Positions 1 to 13,000 of a DNA stretch of 64,000 nucleotides are shown here, one piece after another. Location of the stretch: assembly GCF_020379485.1 (NCBI RefSeq), contig NC_063442.1, positions 15,870,009 through 15,934,008 of the forward strand, given 5' to 3'. The notes beneath the pieces are model-generated. The model was not told where the DNA came from and searched no databases. It saw only the letters and a program-made list of their open reading frames with translations. This DNA comes from Brassica napus (lineage: Eukaryota > Streptophyta > Magnoliopsida > Brassicales > Brassicaceae). The position numbers and the translations under genes are program-made. Position 1 is the first letter of the stretch. Each line of letters starts with the position of its first letter.

Positions 1-3000
1 AAGTTTGGGAAAGATTAACTCGGTATGGACTTTCACGGTCCGAACCTTGGTTTATTATTGGTGATCTAAATGAAATTACTGGGAATCATGAAAAAGATGG
101 CGGAGCCCTGAGAAGTGCAGATTCATTTATTTCCTTTAATAATATGATACGCAACAGTGGTTTATTGGAGTTTCCGGCTCGTGGTAATAAAATGTCATGG
201 CAAGGGCGAAGGGGAAAAGGAAAAGGGGCGTTTACGGTTAGATGTCGGTTAGATCGTGCTCTAGCAAACGAAGAGTGGCATACTCTATTTCCCTGCTCTT
301 ATACGGAATATTTAGGGATGGTAGCGTCAGATCATAGGCCAGTGGTAGCGTTTCTGGAGGATAAAGTTACCCGGAGGAAAGGGCAATTTCGTTTTGATAA
401 GAGATGGGTTGGACAAGAGGGTCTAATGGAATCTATTTCAGTGGGATGGTCTGATAATAGTTTGGAACAAGAGGATGATATAGTGGCAAAAATTAGCAAT
501 TGTCGGCATGAAATTGCAAAATGGCGGAAAAATAATCCACCTTATGGAAAGGAAAAAATTAATGAGCTACAGAAAGCACTCGAAGAAGTCCAATCAGATA
601 ATTCAAGATCGCAAGAGGATATAGTGGAGGTATCTAGGAAATTACAGGAGGCATATAAGGATGAAGAAGAGTATTGGCATCAAAAAAGTAGGAATATGTG
701 GTATTCTTCGGGGGACCTTAACACAAAATTTTATCATGCCTTAACTAAGCAAAGGAGAGCTCGTAATAGGATCGTTGGATTGCATGATGCTATGGGGAAT
801 TGGATCACAGAGGATAATAAGGTGGAAAGAGTGGCCGTAGACTATTTCCAAGATTTATTCAGCACCACTTCACCTTCAGATTTTGAAAGTTTTCTCGCGG
901 AGGTAACGTTGGGGATCACTCCTCAGATGAATCAACGATTGCTGAGGCTAGCAACTGAGAATGAAGTTAAAGAGACTCTGTTTTTGATGCATCCAGAGAA
1001 GGCACCGGGACCAGATGGCATGACGGCTCTCTTTTTTCAACACTCATGGCATATTATCAAAAAGGATTTGGTAGAAATGGTGAACAATTTCTTGGTTTCC
1101 GGAGAAATGGATCCACGGTTAAATATTACTAATATTTGCATGATTCCAAAAACGGAGAGGCCGACAAGGATGACGGAACTGCGGCCAATTAGCCTATGCA
1201 ATGTTGGATATAAAATTATCTCGAAGGTATTGTGTCAGCGATTGAAAGTGTGTCTTCCGTTTCTTATTTCAGAAACTCAATCGGCTTTTGTGGCTGGCCG
1301 TTTGATAACTGATAACATTCTTATAGCCCAGGAGATGTTTCATGGGTTAAGGACTAATAAGGCATGTCAAGGAAAGTATATGGCAATTAAAACGGATATG
1401 AGTAAAGCATATGATCGAATAGAATGGGATTTTATCCAGGCTTTACTCGAAATGATGGGCTTTGATCTTCACTGGATTAAGTTAATGATGGAATGTATAT
1501 CATCGGTTCAATACCGAGTGTTACTGAATGGCCAACCCCGTGGTCTCATTATTCCACAGCGGGGATTAAGACAAGGAGATCCTTTATCCCCTTATCTGTT
1601 TATATTGTGTACTGAGGCATTGATTGCAAATATTAAAAAGGCGGAGCGTGAGAAACAGCTGACAGGCATGAAGGTAGCCAGAGCATGTCCATTAATCTCT
1701 CATCTGCTTTTTGCGGATGATAGTCTTTTCTTTTGTAAGGCACATAGAGAAGAATGTCAATCTATTCTCCGAATTCTGAAAGAATATGAGGTGGTATCTG
1801 GTCAACTCATTAATTTTGATAAGTCTTCGATCCAATTTGGGCATAAGATTGAGGAATCAGTTAGACAGGATTTAAGGGATATATTGGGGATTCAGAATGT
1901 TGGAGGAATGGGCACTTATTTAGGATTACCAGAGAATCTTGGGGGTTCGAAGATTCAGGTTTTCAGCTTTGTGCAAGATAGACTTAACAAAAGGGTTAAC
2001 GGGTGGACTTTCAAATTTTTCACAAAGGGTGGAAAAGAGGTGATTATCAAATCAGTAGTTACGGCTCTGCCAAACCATGTGATGTCTTGTTATAGATTAC
2101 CAAAGGCAACCGCGAAGAAATTGACAAATGCAGTAGCGCAATTCTGGTGGAGCCCAGGTGGAGGTACAAGAGGAATGCATTGGAAATCATGGGATAAGGT
2201 ATGTGTTAGTAAGGAGGAAGGAGGATTGGGGTTTAAAGACATCACTGATTTCAACACAGCGATGCTTGGTAAACAGTTATGGCGGCTGATAGAGAAGCCA
2301 AATACTTTATTCTCTCGTGTTTTCAAAGGTCGGTATTACAGGAACGCGTCACCCCTGGAACCGATTCGTTCATATTCTCCGTCATATGGCTGGCGGAGCA
2401 TCACATCGGCTAGATCTCTGGTTAGCAAAAGACTAATCAAACGGGTGGGATCAGGATCTTCTATATCAGTATGGAATGATCCCTGGCTCCCAACCACTCG
2501 CCCGAGACCAGCCAATAAAAATCAACATAATCAGTACCCTGACCTCACAGTGGATTCTCTCATTGATTCTACTTCGCGAACTTGGAATATGCAGGCAATT
2601 CGGGCGTTAGTGGAACCACAAGATGTGAAAATTATAGAAAGTATACCTCTGAGTCGAACTCAGAGAGTTGACAGAGAGGGTTGGCATTTCACAAACAATG
2701 GGAAATATACGGTCAAATCAGGGTATCAGGTGGAGCGGGTTTATCCAGATAGGGAACGACCTCCGGTGATGTTTGGACCTTCAGTTGATGCCTTAAAGGC
2801 GTTTTGTTGGAAAGTACGTTGTCCACCAAAGATCAAACATTTTCTATGGCAATTAATTACAGGATGTGTAGCAGTTAAGAAGAACTTGAAAGCGAGAGGG
2901 ATGAACGGTGATATATGTTGTGCAAGATGTGGAGCTGATGAGGAATCAATTAACCATGTGTTTTTTGAATGTCCTCCAGCACGTCAGGTTTGGGCGCTAT

Positions 3001-3760
3001 CAAAGATACCATCAAACCCAACTATCTTTCCAACAATGTCTCTTTTTACAAATATGGATTATCTTTTCTGGAGAGTGCTTCCGCAATTAGAGGATCACCA
3101 GTTTGCTTGGATTCTTTGGTATATCTGGAAAGGAAGAAATAGCAAAGTTTTTAGCAATCTTGATATGGATCCCAGAGATACGCTTAAAGTGGCAGAAACA
3201 GAATCCACACTATGGTCCGAAGCACAGATAGCAAAAGAACAGAAGAACGGGACACAGGTAGAGATTCCGACATTACCGGTAATCCAAGGTAGATGGTGTT
3301 TCACAGATGGATCCTGGAAAGAGAATGATGATTTCTCTGGACAGGGATGGTTCAGTACTTTACCAGGTTTTGAAGGGCTGATGGGGGCAAGAAATGTTCG
3401 AGCTAGTCTATCTCCTCTCCATGCGGAGATGGAAGCACTACTTTGGGCAATGGAATGTATGAGGAACTTACGTCAATTTCAGGTTACGTTTGCAACGGAT
3501 TGTTCTCAATTGGTGAAGATGGTTTCGGAACCAGAAGAATGGCCAGCTTTTGCAAGTTATTTAGAAGATTTTAAAGTCCTGAAGGAAAGTTTTTCACGAT
3601 CAGAGATTATCCATGTACCAAGAACGCAAAATACAAAGGCGGATACCCTAGCACGTCGTGCCAGGAAACAGCCGTCTTTCGTCGTTCACATGGATCAACA
3701 TCCTCCAGTTTGGTTTACAGAGTCTGTATGAGTCTGTTTATATTGATGACAAAAAAAAAA
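1..3760 (+). mobile_element. LINE (L1-like non-LTR retrotransposon), 3' part
   Basis: The element runs off the left edge. What is visible is the end of the endonuclease domain, a complete reverse transcriptase, the C-terminal zinc-binding region and an RNase H domain. About 20 bases after the ORF2 stop there is a run of ten A (3751-3760), the likely remnant of the poly(A) tail. The target-site duplication cannot be checked because the 5' end lies outside the window. Confidence 0.9.
3..3731 (+). CDS. LINE ORF2 polyprotein (endonuclease-RT-RNase H), 5' partial
   Basis: The frame is open from the left edge, so the ATG at 144 is internal. Before it one reads GDLNEITGNHEK, an apurinic-endonuclease signature, and about 60 codons after it SDHRP. 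The reverse transcriptase follows, with motifs RPISL, AYDRIEW, RQGDPLSPYLF and the catalytic FADD (HLLFADDSLFF). A cysteine-rich zf-RVT region (CCARCGADEESINHVFFEC) comes next. The last 150 codons are a plant-type RNase H fold with CFTDGSW, HAEMEALLWA, ATDCSQL and NTKADTLARRA, so the D-E-D-D residues are present. More than 1,240 codons show no stop or frameshift, which suggests a young copy. It encodes the protein for target-primed reverse transcription and has no host role. Confidence 0.93.
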   Translation, partial: VWERLTRYGLSRSEPWFIIGDLNEITGNHEKDGGALRSADSFISFNNMIRNSGLLEFPARGNKMSWQGRRGKGKGAFTVRCRLDRALANEEWHTLFPCSYTEYLGMVASDHRPVVAFLEDKVTRRKGQFRFDKRWVGQEGLMESISVGWSDNSLEQEDDIVAKISNCRHEIAKWRKNNPPYGKEKINELQKALEEVQSDNSRSQEDIVEVSRKLQEAYKDEEEYWHQKSRNMWYSSGDLNTKFYHALTKQRRARNRIVGLHDAMGNWITEDNKVERVAVDYFQDLFSTTSPSDFESFLAEVTLGITPQMNQRLLRLATENEVKETLFLMHPEKAPGPDGMTALFFQHSWHIIKKDLVEMVNNFLVSGEMDPRLNITNICMIPKTERPTRMTELRPISLCNVGYKIISKVLCQRLKVCLPFLISETQSAFVAGRLITDNILIAQEMFHGLRTNKACQGKYMAIKTDMSKAYDRIEWDFIQALLEMMGFDLHWIKLMMECISSVQYRVLLNGQPRGLIIPQRGLRQGDPLSPYLFILCTEALIANIKKAEREKQLTGMKVARACPLISHLLFADDSLFFCKAHREECQSILRILKEYEVVSGQLINFDKSSIQFGHKIEESVRQDLRDILGIQNVGGMGTYLGLPENLGGSKIQVFSFVQDRLNKRVNGWTFKFFTKGGKEVIIKSVVTALPNHVMSCYRLPKATAKKLTNAVAQFWWSPGGGTRGMHWKSWDKVCVSKEEGGLGFKDITDFNTAMLGKQLWRLIEKPNTLFSRVFKGRYYRNASPLEPIRSYSPSYGWRSITSARSLVSKRLIKRVGSGSSISVWNDPWLPTTRPRPANKNQHNQYPDLTVDSLIDSTSRTWNMQAIRALVEPQDVKIIESIPLSRTQRVDREGWHFTNNGKYTVKSGYQVERVYPDRERPPVMFGPSVDALKAFCWKVRCPPKIKHFLWQLITGCVAVKKNLKARGMNGDICCARCGADEESINHVFFECPPARQVWALSKIPSNPTIFPTMSLFTNMDYLFWRVLPQLEDHQFAWILWYIWKGRNSKVFSNLDMDPRDTLKVAETESTLWSEAQIAKEQKNGTQVEIPTLPVIQGRWCFTDGSWKENDDFSGQGWFSTLPGFEGLMGARNVRASLSPLHAEMEALLWAMECMRNLRQFQVTFATDCSQLVKMVSEPEEWPAFASYLEDFKVLKESFSRSEIIHVPRTQNTKADTLARRARKQPSFVVHMDQHPPVWFTESV

Positions 3761-4009
3761 TAACAATTAAACTTAAAATCAAATATTTTTAACATGAAAG
3801 AATGTATTTTTACTTGTTTGCTAGTCTTCTCCACATTGATTTAGATGCATCATATGTCCCTATCTTAAAGCTTTTTATTTGCAGAAATACTATAATTTAA
3901 TAAATCTTTCATTTAAAAAAAAAACTTATCAATTGGTGTAAATTCAACACTACTTAACGTGTGATTTCAACATACTAAAATAGCAGAAATGTTATCTAGC
4001 AGATAAAAA
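3761..4009. other. AT-rich flank of the LINE, nothing recognised
   Basis: AT-rich sequence directly downstream of the LINE tail. I see no reading frame, RNA gene or transposon end in it. Confidence 0.5.
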
Positions 4010-5873
4010 TATTCCCTCCATTTCATAATAGATAAAGTTTTGGTTCTTTGCACACATATTAAGAAATTATATTTTCTAAACAACAAAAATCATTGATATA
4101 TAATTTAAAACTAATTTTTTTAATTATAAAAAATAATAAAAATAAATTGACTATACAGTTTTTGATACAGTTATAATTACCTAGATATATGAAAATTAAT
4201 ATGGGCTAGCTTTATCATAGTATATTAATTCACTAATTTTATCATATCACAAGGGAAATCCTTTCTTGAGATCTCAGACTTCGATCTTAGCGGTAAATTA
4301 ATTTCATAAAATCTAAAATAACTACTCGGATATCGAAGTTACCTACGTGCACCCCTATCTATTACTCTATTAGGAGTAAACTTTAAAAATTCATTGCTAA
4401 ATAACACGTTTTTTTTTACTTCTACCAACCAGGCAAAAGGGCACATGCTTTTTTTCTGGCACATGCATTTTATCATAGATACAAGAGTTATTTTGCTTAA
4501 TATTTTCATAACAGCTCCATTGATTAAAAATATAGCTACGCATTGATATTTATGTCAATGTGGTATGAAAATGGACAATATTTTCTTTTCTTGAGAGTTC
4601 GTTAATACAATAGTCGATATTGTACTATACTATATTTGTTAAATATATAAAACAGAACAATTAATTTATAACAACAATATATTGTGAAAATGATAAAAAA
4701 AAATAAGAATGATGAGAAAGATGAAGAGTTGGCGAGGAGTAGACAAAGGAACAAGCAGAGGAGAAGGAGGAAGCAGTAACAGAGAGAATACTATTCTAAT
4801 TTTGAAATAGAATGGAACACAATAACATTGTATTACATTTTGGAAATAAAATCTAACTATACTATATATATATATATATGTGTAAAATAAAATATATTTA
4901 AAATCCACATTATGAAATTTATATAAAATTTATAAAATACATGTTTTTTGATAGTTTCAAAACATATTATGTGTAGAAAAAATATATGTTTTTATTATGT
5001 AAACTACAAATTAAAGTTCAATAATTGTCTTAACAGAAATTAAAAGTATTTAAAAGTAAAAAGGAAAAACATATTTGTAAAAAAATAGGAAAAAAAAAAG
5101 AAGAAACTATTCAAACGTAAATGTCTGCATGACAAGGACAATATGACAATTATTACACAAATATCTAACCTTTTCCTAGCTATGTATATATACTTCATTT
5201 AAATTTTTTTACAATGGATATGGTCCCAAATTTCTCTAGATACAAAGACGGTTTTAGCTTATAGTTAGGTATTCACAGATTATAATGTAATATCCGACAA
5301 GAACGATCCACTTCGTTGAATTCCAAATATCTTTGTTTGTATAAAGTACAAGTGCGATGCAGACTGTTTTTTTGGGCAATGCATACTCTCTCTGTTGGTT
5401 AAAAAGTGTTTAAAAATTGTTATTTTATATTTCTAATGTAATTTTATATTCCTACTATTATGTTTTCTGCTTCATTTTAGTTAATATTTAAGGTTTTTGC
5501 ACAAATATTAAAAAATATAAAATTATATACAATTTATATTGGTTAAATAAAAATTAAATTAAATAAAATTAATTCAACCAATAAAAATATAATGTTTTGT
5601 AATTGGTCACAAATTTCAAATGACATTAAATTAATTATAGAATACTTAAAAAATTATTTATTATAAAACAAAATAAAAACATTAAACACTACTTAAAGTG
5701 CATAGGGAGTACACCAAATCTATTTTTACATTTTGAATAATCAACAGATTTCTATTTAAATATTTTTCATATAATTAATTGCATATTAAATAAAAATATA
5801 TTTGTATATTATATAGTTTTTTCAATTCCGTGAAATATATTAAAGTGACATTTTATAAGAAATGGAGGGAGTA
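4010..5873. mobile_element. possible mariner/Stowaway-like element, degenerate
   Basis: The left end reads TATTCCCTCCATTTCAT and the reverse complement of the right end reads TACTCCCTCCATTTCTTAT. These are imperfect inverted termini of the CTCCCTCC type used by plant Tc1/mariner-Stowaway elements. The interior is AT-rich with no coding signal and contains an intact smaller element of the same kind (5384-5711). The two ends could also belong to two unrelated, truncated MITEs. Confidence 0.35.
5384..5711. mobile_element. Stowaway-like MITE
   Basis: The ends pair as inverted repeats: TACTCTCTCTGTTGG on the left, and CATAGGGAGTA, whose complement is TACTCCCTATG, on the right. Just inside, AAAAGTGTTT pairs with AAACACTAC. 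A TA dinucleotide lies at each outer edge, as expected for the TA target of Tc1/mariner elements. The size (328 bp) fits a MITE. It has no coding capacity. Confidence 0.6.
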
Positions 5874-5989
5874 TAATATAAGTTTAAACTTTAAATCATG
5901 TGGAAAAAAACAAAACTTTAAGGCATATAAACTCCATACATACTAATTACTATTCTACACTAGATGTAATAAGGAAAACAAAACATTGA

Positions 5990-7215
5990 TTATTGATAGA
6001 CCATGGATTTGACCCATTTTCATCTATGGTTCTAGGTGTTTTTACTAATAATTATTATATTATAGAGTTTATTTATTATATTTATAAGATTATGAGTGAT
6101 TTGGAGATAAGTGATGATTTTGGAGCATTTTGGAGATATTTGGAACAAGCACCCGAGATGACTATCGAGCTCGACCATCGGTCGATATTAGAGAGGAATA
6201 ATCGATCGATGTTCATATCTTGACATCGATCGACAGCGAAGCGCGCTGAAAGCTTGTTTGGTCACAGCCGACTTGAAGCCCAAGTCTTCACCAATTTACA
6301 AGATTACCGCTGACGAGTTTTAACCTAATTATATAAGCTTTGTCGCCATGTTAGAAGCAAATAGTACTTTTCTTGTTTTATTATTTTCACAGCAAGGTTT
6401 TCTAAAATTTTGATAGATTGGAGAGAAGATCCAAAGTTATAATTTTGATAGATTCTGAGTAGTTCTATTGTTAAATTTTAGGGTTTAAATAGGTTAGGAG
6501 AGATTAGCCCCAACTATAGATTGCTGAGTTGTGGTAATTATCATTAGGATTGTTCATTAATGTTTGTCTCTAGATTAGCTACCTAGAACTTGTCCTAGGA
6601 TTGATAGATAAAAGCGAGAGCTTCATTTTCATCCTGAAAAAATTTTAACTGAGCTAAGTTTCTTGCTATGAGTAAGGCAGGCGAGAGCTGATCTAGTGAG
6701 CTTAGTAAGCTATCATATAAAGCTTAACTGGAAGCGCGTCGATCGATATTATTATTGAATAATCGATCGATGGAGCGAAAGGTGTATCAATCGATAGGAT
6801 CATCGATCAACACTTTCTATACGATAGTTGAGATCATTAGATCTAGTTAATAGACAAGTCTAAACATGCGAAAGCTGATAGACTTGTTGACGAAGTAGTT
6901 GAGCTTTACATTATCATGCATGCAACTCATTAGGTATCTATAGGATCATAATCTCAAGTTTCATGAATAAAAACCCTAAGTTTAACTATTTATTTTTTAA
7001 GTACCAAAATCTCAACCAATCAATTGAACAAAGACTTAGTCAATATAAATCTGTAATTTACATTTAAATCTCTAAAACCATCTAGTTTAACAAATTATAT
7101 TAGATTTTTTAGGTTTCCTAGCTCTCTGTGAATTCGATCCTTAATTATTATAACTCGATCTTTTATTTGAACGAGTATAAATCACTCTTTAGGATAATTT
7201 GAGTAATATCAATTA
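5990..7215 (+). mobile_element. LTR-retrotransposon remnant, probably a solo LTR
   Basis: This block is less AT-rich than its surroundings and is dense in TCGATCGAT-like words (for example near 6178, 6202, 6226, 6740, 6763 and 6800). It ends in GCTCTCTGTGAATTCGATCC at 7117-7136, a phrase I associate with the 3' region of Gypsy/Athila-type LTRs of Brassicaceae. I see no gag-pol frame, primer-binding site or polypurine tract, so a solo LTR is the simplest reading. Exact ends and target duplication were not resolved. The short ORF at 5993-6223 inside it is not supported as a gene. Confidence 0.45.
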
Positions 7216-7663
7216 TTCAATCGTGTGCAATTATGCATGAACGTGAAAATTAAGAAGATAATGTAACTTATTTTTGGTTATTTAAACAATACAGTGTAAA
7301 GTTGTAAATATAAGAAAATACTGAAAAAGAAATACTAATGATTTGACATCGTGTACAGCTATGCATAATAATGAAATCTACAATGCACTATTTTTGAAGT
7401 AATAACCCAGCTACATTGCTAACTTTTTAAACTTAACATTTTTTAAAACTTAACATTGCAACTATAAGTAAAGTTGTCATAAACAAAATTGCAACTTTAA
7501 GAGTATGATTTGATGGTATTATTAGAGTAATAAAAGTTGGAGTAAATATTTTTACTCTCAATCCCACTTAAATACATCCACTCAGGTTGGAAAATGTAGA
7601 AAAGAGTTTCCACTCAGTTACGCTAGAAAATAAAATATTTGGCCAATTATTACTGATTTTCCA

Positions 7664-7665
<2 letters not shown>

Positions 7666-7702
<37 letters not shown>
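7666..7702. repeat. (TA)n microsatellite
   Basis: An uninterrupted run of about 18 TA dinucleotides in gene-free DNA. Confidence 0.9.
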
Positions 7703-7704
<2 letters not shown>

Positions 7705-9430
7705 ACGTTGAAAGACCATTTTATTATTCAAACTTGAGGTGGTTTGGGTAACCAAACCGGAATAAAATAACCAATAAAAAATATTTTTTTCATCATATTT
7801 TTACTCTAGAATAATGAAAAATAAATAAGAGTAACGCATTAGATAATTAATTCTTTTTACTTTATTTTTCTTTTTTTAATTCTGATTTACGCGCTCTGAT
7901 GTTTCAAATCAAACCCTAAGTTAAAGAAGACCAAAGTATTATCAGCAAAACATAAAAACACTTTATGCGAGTGTGCTAGTAATATGTTTTTTTTCCTTAA
8001 CCCTATAAGTGTTTTGTTATTAACTTTGCTTACATTTTATCTTTGTCAAACTCAATTCTTATTTTGTAATATTTTTTTCCTATATAGTTAGTATATTTAT
8101 AAATAAAAAATTTAAAACTAACCTTTTTTTTAAATGAAGACATATTAACTTTTTTTTGGGTTTGGTTGGTGACTTTAAGTGGTAAATTTTTTTGCTTAAA
8201 GTAAACTGTAAATAGTTAAAAATAATGCAAAAATATAAGAGAGTGATAAACGAAAATGATCCAAGATAGAAAAGCATAACAGTTTAGTACTAGTTTCATC
8301 TCTATTTTCAACGTTTTGAGTAAATTATTTTTTATTTTTACCAAAAAAAATAAATTTATTTTTACCGCTTTGGAGTTATTAGTGTTTTATTATCGTACCA
8401 CTTCGTCTTCTTTTTGATTCTTCATTAGAACATCTCCCATATATGACTATAATATCTCTTTGGATTTACATAATAATGAATTTGGATTCGCTTCTAATTC
8501 TATTCTATTTCAGAAAATAGAATAAAAAATAAAGATAAATTAATTATTCTTTTTATAGAATAATTTCATTTTTAGTCTATTATAAAATGTAGAATAAAAT
8601 ATGGTTAAAACATTTTATACTATTATTTTATAATAAGAAAAATAAAATAATATTGATGATACTCATATGAAAAGCAATAAACCCTATCGCAGAGGTGATA
8701 AGGACTACCAATTCAACCATTATTGGTCGGTCATCAATGATAAGTTACACGTAATAGCGATACTGATATTTACACTTGTATCATTAGTGATGAAATATTA
8801 CTAAACAAAACATGGGATACCACTTTGTATAAACTGTCCTATGCAATCAGATTCTCGTTGCCATTTATGTGTGCTCTCCCAACGATTGTTATGGAAATCA
8901 TCTCTTTTCATAATGATTCAATCTGTGATCTTGTCAAATATGTTGATTTATACTGTAACTTTGTTTTTTTTTTAATTGAAACGCTAGAAGTTCCATCTTT
9001 GTTGTGAATTCAAGCATTTTGATTGGTGTGATTGGTTTTCACAAACAACGGCGCTCCAACAAAGTCTTATTACGCTATCAATTTGGTACCCAACGTCTTT
9101 AACTTTTCAATTATATCAGTAGTGGCCTATCTGAAACTTGACAACATATACCACTTTCGTATAAATCTGGGAGTGCAGTGACTGGCTGCTGAAGAGACGG
9201 CCCGAGGAAATCTTAATTGTTTTTTTGACTAAGAATCTAAATTTTGATCATCCATATATGTGTTAAAAAAAAAGAAGAAAGATCATCCATATATGAATTA
9301 AAACTTAAATTATAAAAGATCAAAAATAAAAATAAAATTATGAGAGATATTTTTATAAAAAATGTGAATATCAGTTAGCAAAAAAGATTGACCCTAAAAA
9401 CTATTATTTTCAAATTATTGTGTAATTTTC
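7703..9430. other. intergenic, no gene seen
   Basis: AT-rich sequence with homopolymer runs. The stretch near 8425-8600 (AACATCTCCCATATATGAC and nearby TCTATTTCAGAAAATAGA words) resembles a decayed MITE, but I could not match two ends. No ORF has family features. Confidence 0.5.
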
Positions 9431-10032
9431 GTGGGAAATTGCCACAAATACCACATTTATAGTACCACTTTTCATGTTTACACTAACCACTTTTACCTCT
9501 ATTTTTAATGAAGGGTAAAATACAATTATACACTTAGGGTTAACTAATCTAGATTTAGGGTTTAGAGTTGAAGGGTGGGGTAAGGTTTTTGGAATGTGAA
9601 ATTTATGATTCTAATAAATATATAAATACTTAAAAAATATATAAAAAATTTTAAAAATAGTTTCAAACATAATTTTCGTTTTTCAAAAAGAAATTTGAAA
9701 AAAAAGTTAAAAAAAAATTCAAAAAAAAAATTTTAAAAAAAATTTGTAAAAAAGTTCGAATTTGAAAAAGTATAATTCGAAAACATAAAAAAAAATTTAC
9801 ATTTTTTTTTTATTTTTATTTTCTTTATTTTCTTTATTTTTTTATTTTCTATTTTTTTCATTTTTTATTATTTTATTTTATTTTATTTATTTTTTTATTT
9901 AAATAATGATTTATTATATATATAAATAACAAGGGCATAAGAGTCTTTTGCCACTTATTTTTGAAAATATCTCATTAGTGGTGGTAAAAATGAAAGGTGG
10001 TACCATGAAAGTGGTAAAAATGTAATTTCCCC
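9431..10032. mobile_element. MITE with about 50-bp inverted ends
   Basis: The left end reads GTGGGAAATTGCCACAAATA and later TAGTACCACTTTTCATG. The right end reads CATGAAAGTGGTAAAAATG then TAATTTCCCC, the complement of the left. The flanks share AATTTTC (9424-9430 and 10033-10039), a possible 7-bp target duplication. The interior is A-rich then T-rich and could fold. An internal phrase (TTAGGGTTTAGAGTTGAAGG) recurs in similar form near 32,590, so a related family occurs twice in this window. Confidence 0.6.
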
Positions 10033-13000
10033 AATTTTCTATTAGTAAAGATGGATGTGAATTGAAGTAAAGTGAAGAAAATCTACTTTGGTCATCAAAT
10101 TTGAAGGCATTTAGATTGGATATGTATACTTGTACATTTTATTTTGTAACTAGAGATCTAATCAAAAACTATTCAGAACTATCTTTTTTTGTCAACATTT
10201 AGAAACTATTTGAATAACATGTTTTTCATGCACCCTATATTTTACTTTTTCCAACATCAAAAGATACTTTTATCATCTTATTTATTCCAGTATGTGCTGA
10301 AAAATAAAAGTTATTCCAGTACGTCACTAATTATTAGTTTGGCAGACTTGCGTGTGAAGAATCTCACTTTACACGCCTACTTTTTTGTATTATTATGTTC
10401 TTTTGGATTAACTTTTTGTATTATAAATGTTTTTCCGCTTTTGTTTTTATAAGCTTTCTCATGTCTAATGGTGTTAGTCTTTGTCATACTTCTCTTTAGG
10501 AATTATCTGCCTCACTTTTAAAGAGTGCTCACCGAAAACCCTTAAAAATGTCATGCCCATCTCGTGTTAGGTTTACTTTTTTTTCTTTTTTTTTTTTATG
10601 GATTTCTAAGAGTTAGGTTTCTAATGATGTTTAAAAAATTAATTATATTATTATTTATTTTTAAATTTTGACATTTTTACTAAAATTTAGTGTTACTATT
10701 TTTATGATTTTTTTAATTTCACGCATATATATATAGCTATGGTTAATCAAAAATTAGTTGATAATAATATAATTCTGCCAAATTATTATGTTATCGGACT
10801 TGAATTTTGAAAAATTAAATTTATAAAAAAAAATTTTTGAATATCATATGTATTCTTTAGATTCTCAAAGTTACAATAGTAATATTTTGAAAAAAAATTA
10901 AGACACTATAGAAAGATTTTCTAAATAAACAAATGCCTTTGCAAATGTAAAAAAGACTCTTTATCAGTTTAAAAAATCTCAAACTCTTTAAATTAATGTG
11001 TATACACGTTGTCCTGACTTCGTTTTTTATTAGGAACTAAATTATCACTTTTTGTTGTACCTCATAGTTGGGTTGTACCATCAGGTCTCAAATGTGATGT
11101 TGTACCTAGTCGTTTAAATTAAATCTCTATTTTGGTAGTCTTGGTTTGGGATTCGGTCCAAGTAGTTAACATGATATGTCGTAATCCATTTTTAACATAA
11201 GTCAGAAGATATTAAAATTCGGATAAGAAAATGTTTTACGCTTCCACTAGTGCGTTTTTACCGGATCTGACCAGAAAACCAATAAATTTTATCAAAGAAA
11301 AAAGCTACTAAACCGTTGAAAAATGGTTAAGTACCACGGACTACAGCCCAAGAAATATGCCATAAAGAAAGAGACCAAAAGCAACAAAAAACATTGACAA
11401 AGAGAAGATAAAACAAACAAATCAATCCAAGCTCTAACTAAAAACACCTGCAACAAGACGCTTCCACGCTAGAACCAAAAAGAACAAGATGGCGAAGCTG
11501 AACTGACAAATAAAAGCATCGGAAGACTTTCAAATCACAATTCCCCAAGAAAAGCATAAAGAGAATTAAACATGAGCTCTCCTAGAAAAAAGAGAGATTT
11601 AGTGAACTACCCAAAATTGAGACCCATTTTATGCGATTGTCCATCGATTGACACTAAGGTAAATTTCATTTCAATTTTGTTTTTGGACTTCACAATTTTC
11701 TAACATTATCTTTCTTCTGCTATGCTTCTGACCCTTTCCATACAGTATGTCCCTCATTTGACACTTCCTTTCTTCCACCCTCGCTCTTTTTCTTCTATCT
11801 CTTCGTTTTTGTTTTACATGTAGCTTCTTTTTTTGTTTTACACAAAGACAAACATGTACATCTTTTGCATTTTTTCTTCCTTTATTCCTTTTTCACTTAC
11901 ATTTATAATTTTGTAGATTATTGTTAATAACAAAGTAGGACCTACGATATTATCATCCATTCATTCATTATATTATCAACTAAAAAAACATATATTTATA
12001 TAAGTGGTGTTAAGGTTTGTAGATGTGTATATAATTGTGTATCATAAAAAGAAATACTAAAAGAGTGAGTTAGAGAGAAGACAAAATTTATGTGTCTTGT
12101 TTATCTGTTATCAACAACGTTAGTTGATAAGATGTTGATTATCAGATTCAAGTTATTGTTAACAATCGGGTAATTACAAACAACACATGATTTACTAACA
12201 CGATGTCTCGATGATTTATAAGTGCAAAATTAAATATTGTTGTTGAAAATACTGATTATCGGTTAACAATGATGTTATAAAATAATATCTTAGTTATAAG
12301 ATGCAAGTACATCTGAAAGATTATATAGTTACAATTTACAAGACACGGTTGGTTAACTGCTAAATATATTATTATCTCTAGAATATTACATGCACCTACT
12401 TCACTTCTAGTCCACACTGTTTGCTCGGTTTTTAAGTGCTAAAAATATTATTATCAAATAATAATAATTTTAAAAATATATAATACCAAAATATTTTATT
12501 AATAGAATAACTGTATAATTTAACTGTCTAAATTTTAAAATTAATGTTAAATTAATTATTAGTGGTTAACTTATTTGTTAGAAATTGCATTTGTGAAATA
12601 ACCTTGTTTGTTGTAGATACATAATTTGTTAGCTGATACATGTTCTGTTAACTGATACATTGTTTGATAGATAGTTTGTTAATTGATATATTGTTTAGTA
12701 TATGGTCTCTTAGATAATACTTGATACAACAATATATCAAAACATGTAGAATGTTAAAATAGTAATACACATTGATACACTTTTTTTCCTCTTACACCCT
12801 TACATTCTCTTTACTCTTTTTCAATTCTCTATCCTCCTGTTTTTATATCTGTCGTTGCCACCATTTAAAAAAAATTGAATCTTCTCTTTTATTCATTCAT
12901 CGATATCAAACTACATGTCACCTAACAAAACATATACCGCATCACAAATCATGTATCAGATATCAAATCATTTAACAAAGCATAAACTGCATAACAAATC

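Noticed and set aside
4666..4908. 80-codon minus-strand ORF
   Set aside because: Low-complexity Tyr/Ile/Phe-rich translation of AT-rich DNA.
5993..6223. 76-codon ORF
   Set aside because: Lies inside the LTR remnant and has no domain or composition of a gene.
10189..10452. 87-codon hydrophobic ORF
   Set aside because: Composition matches T-rich DNA; no promoter, homology or splice context.
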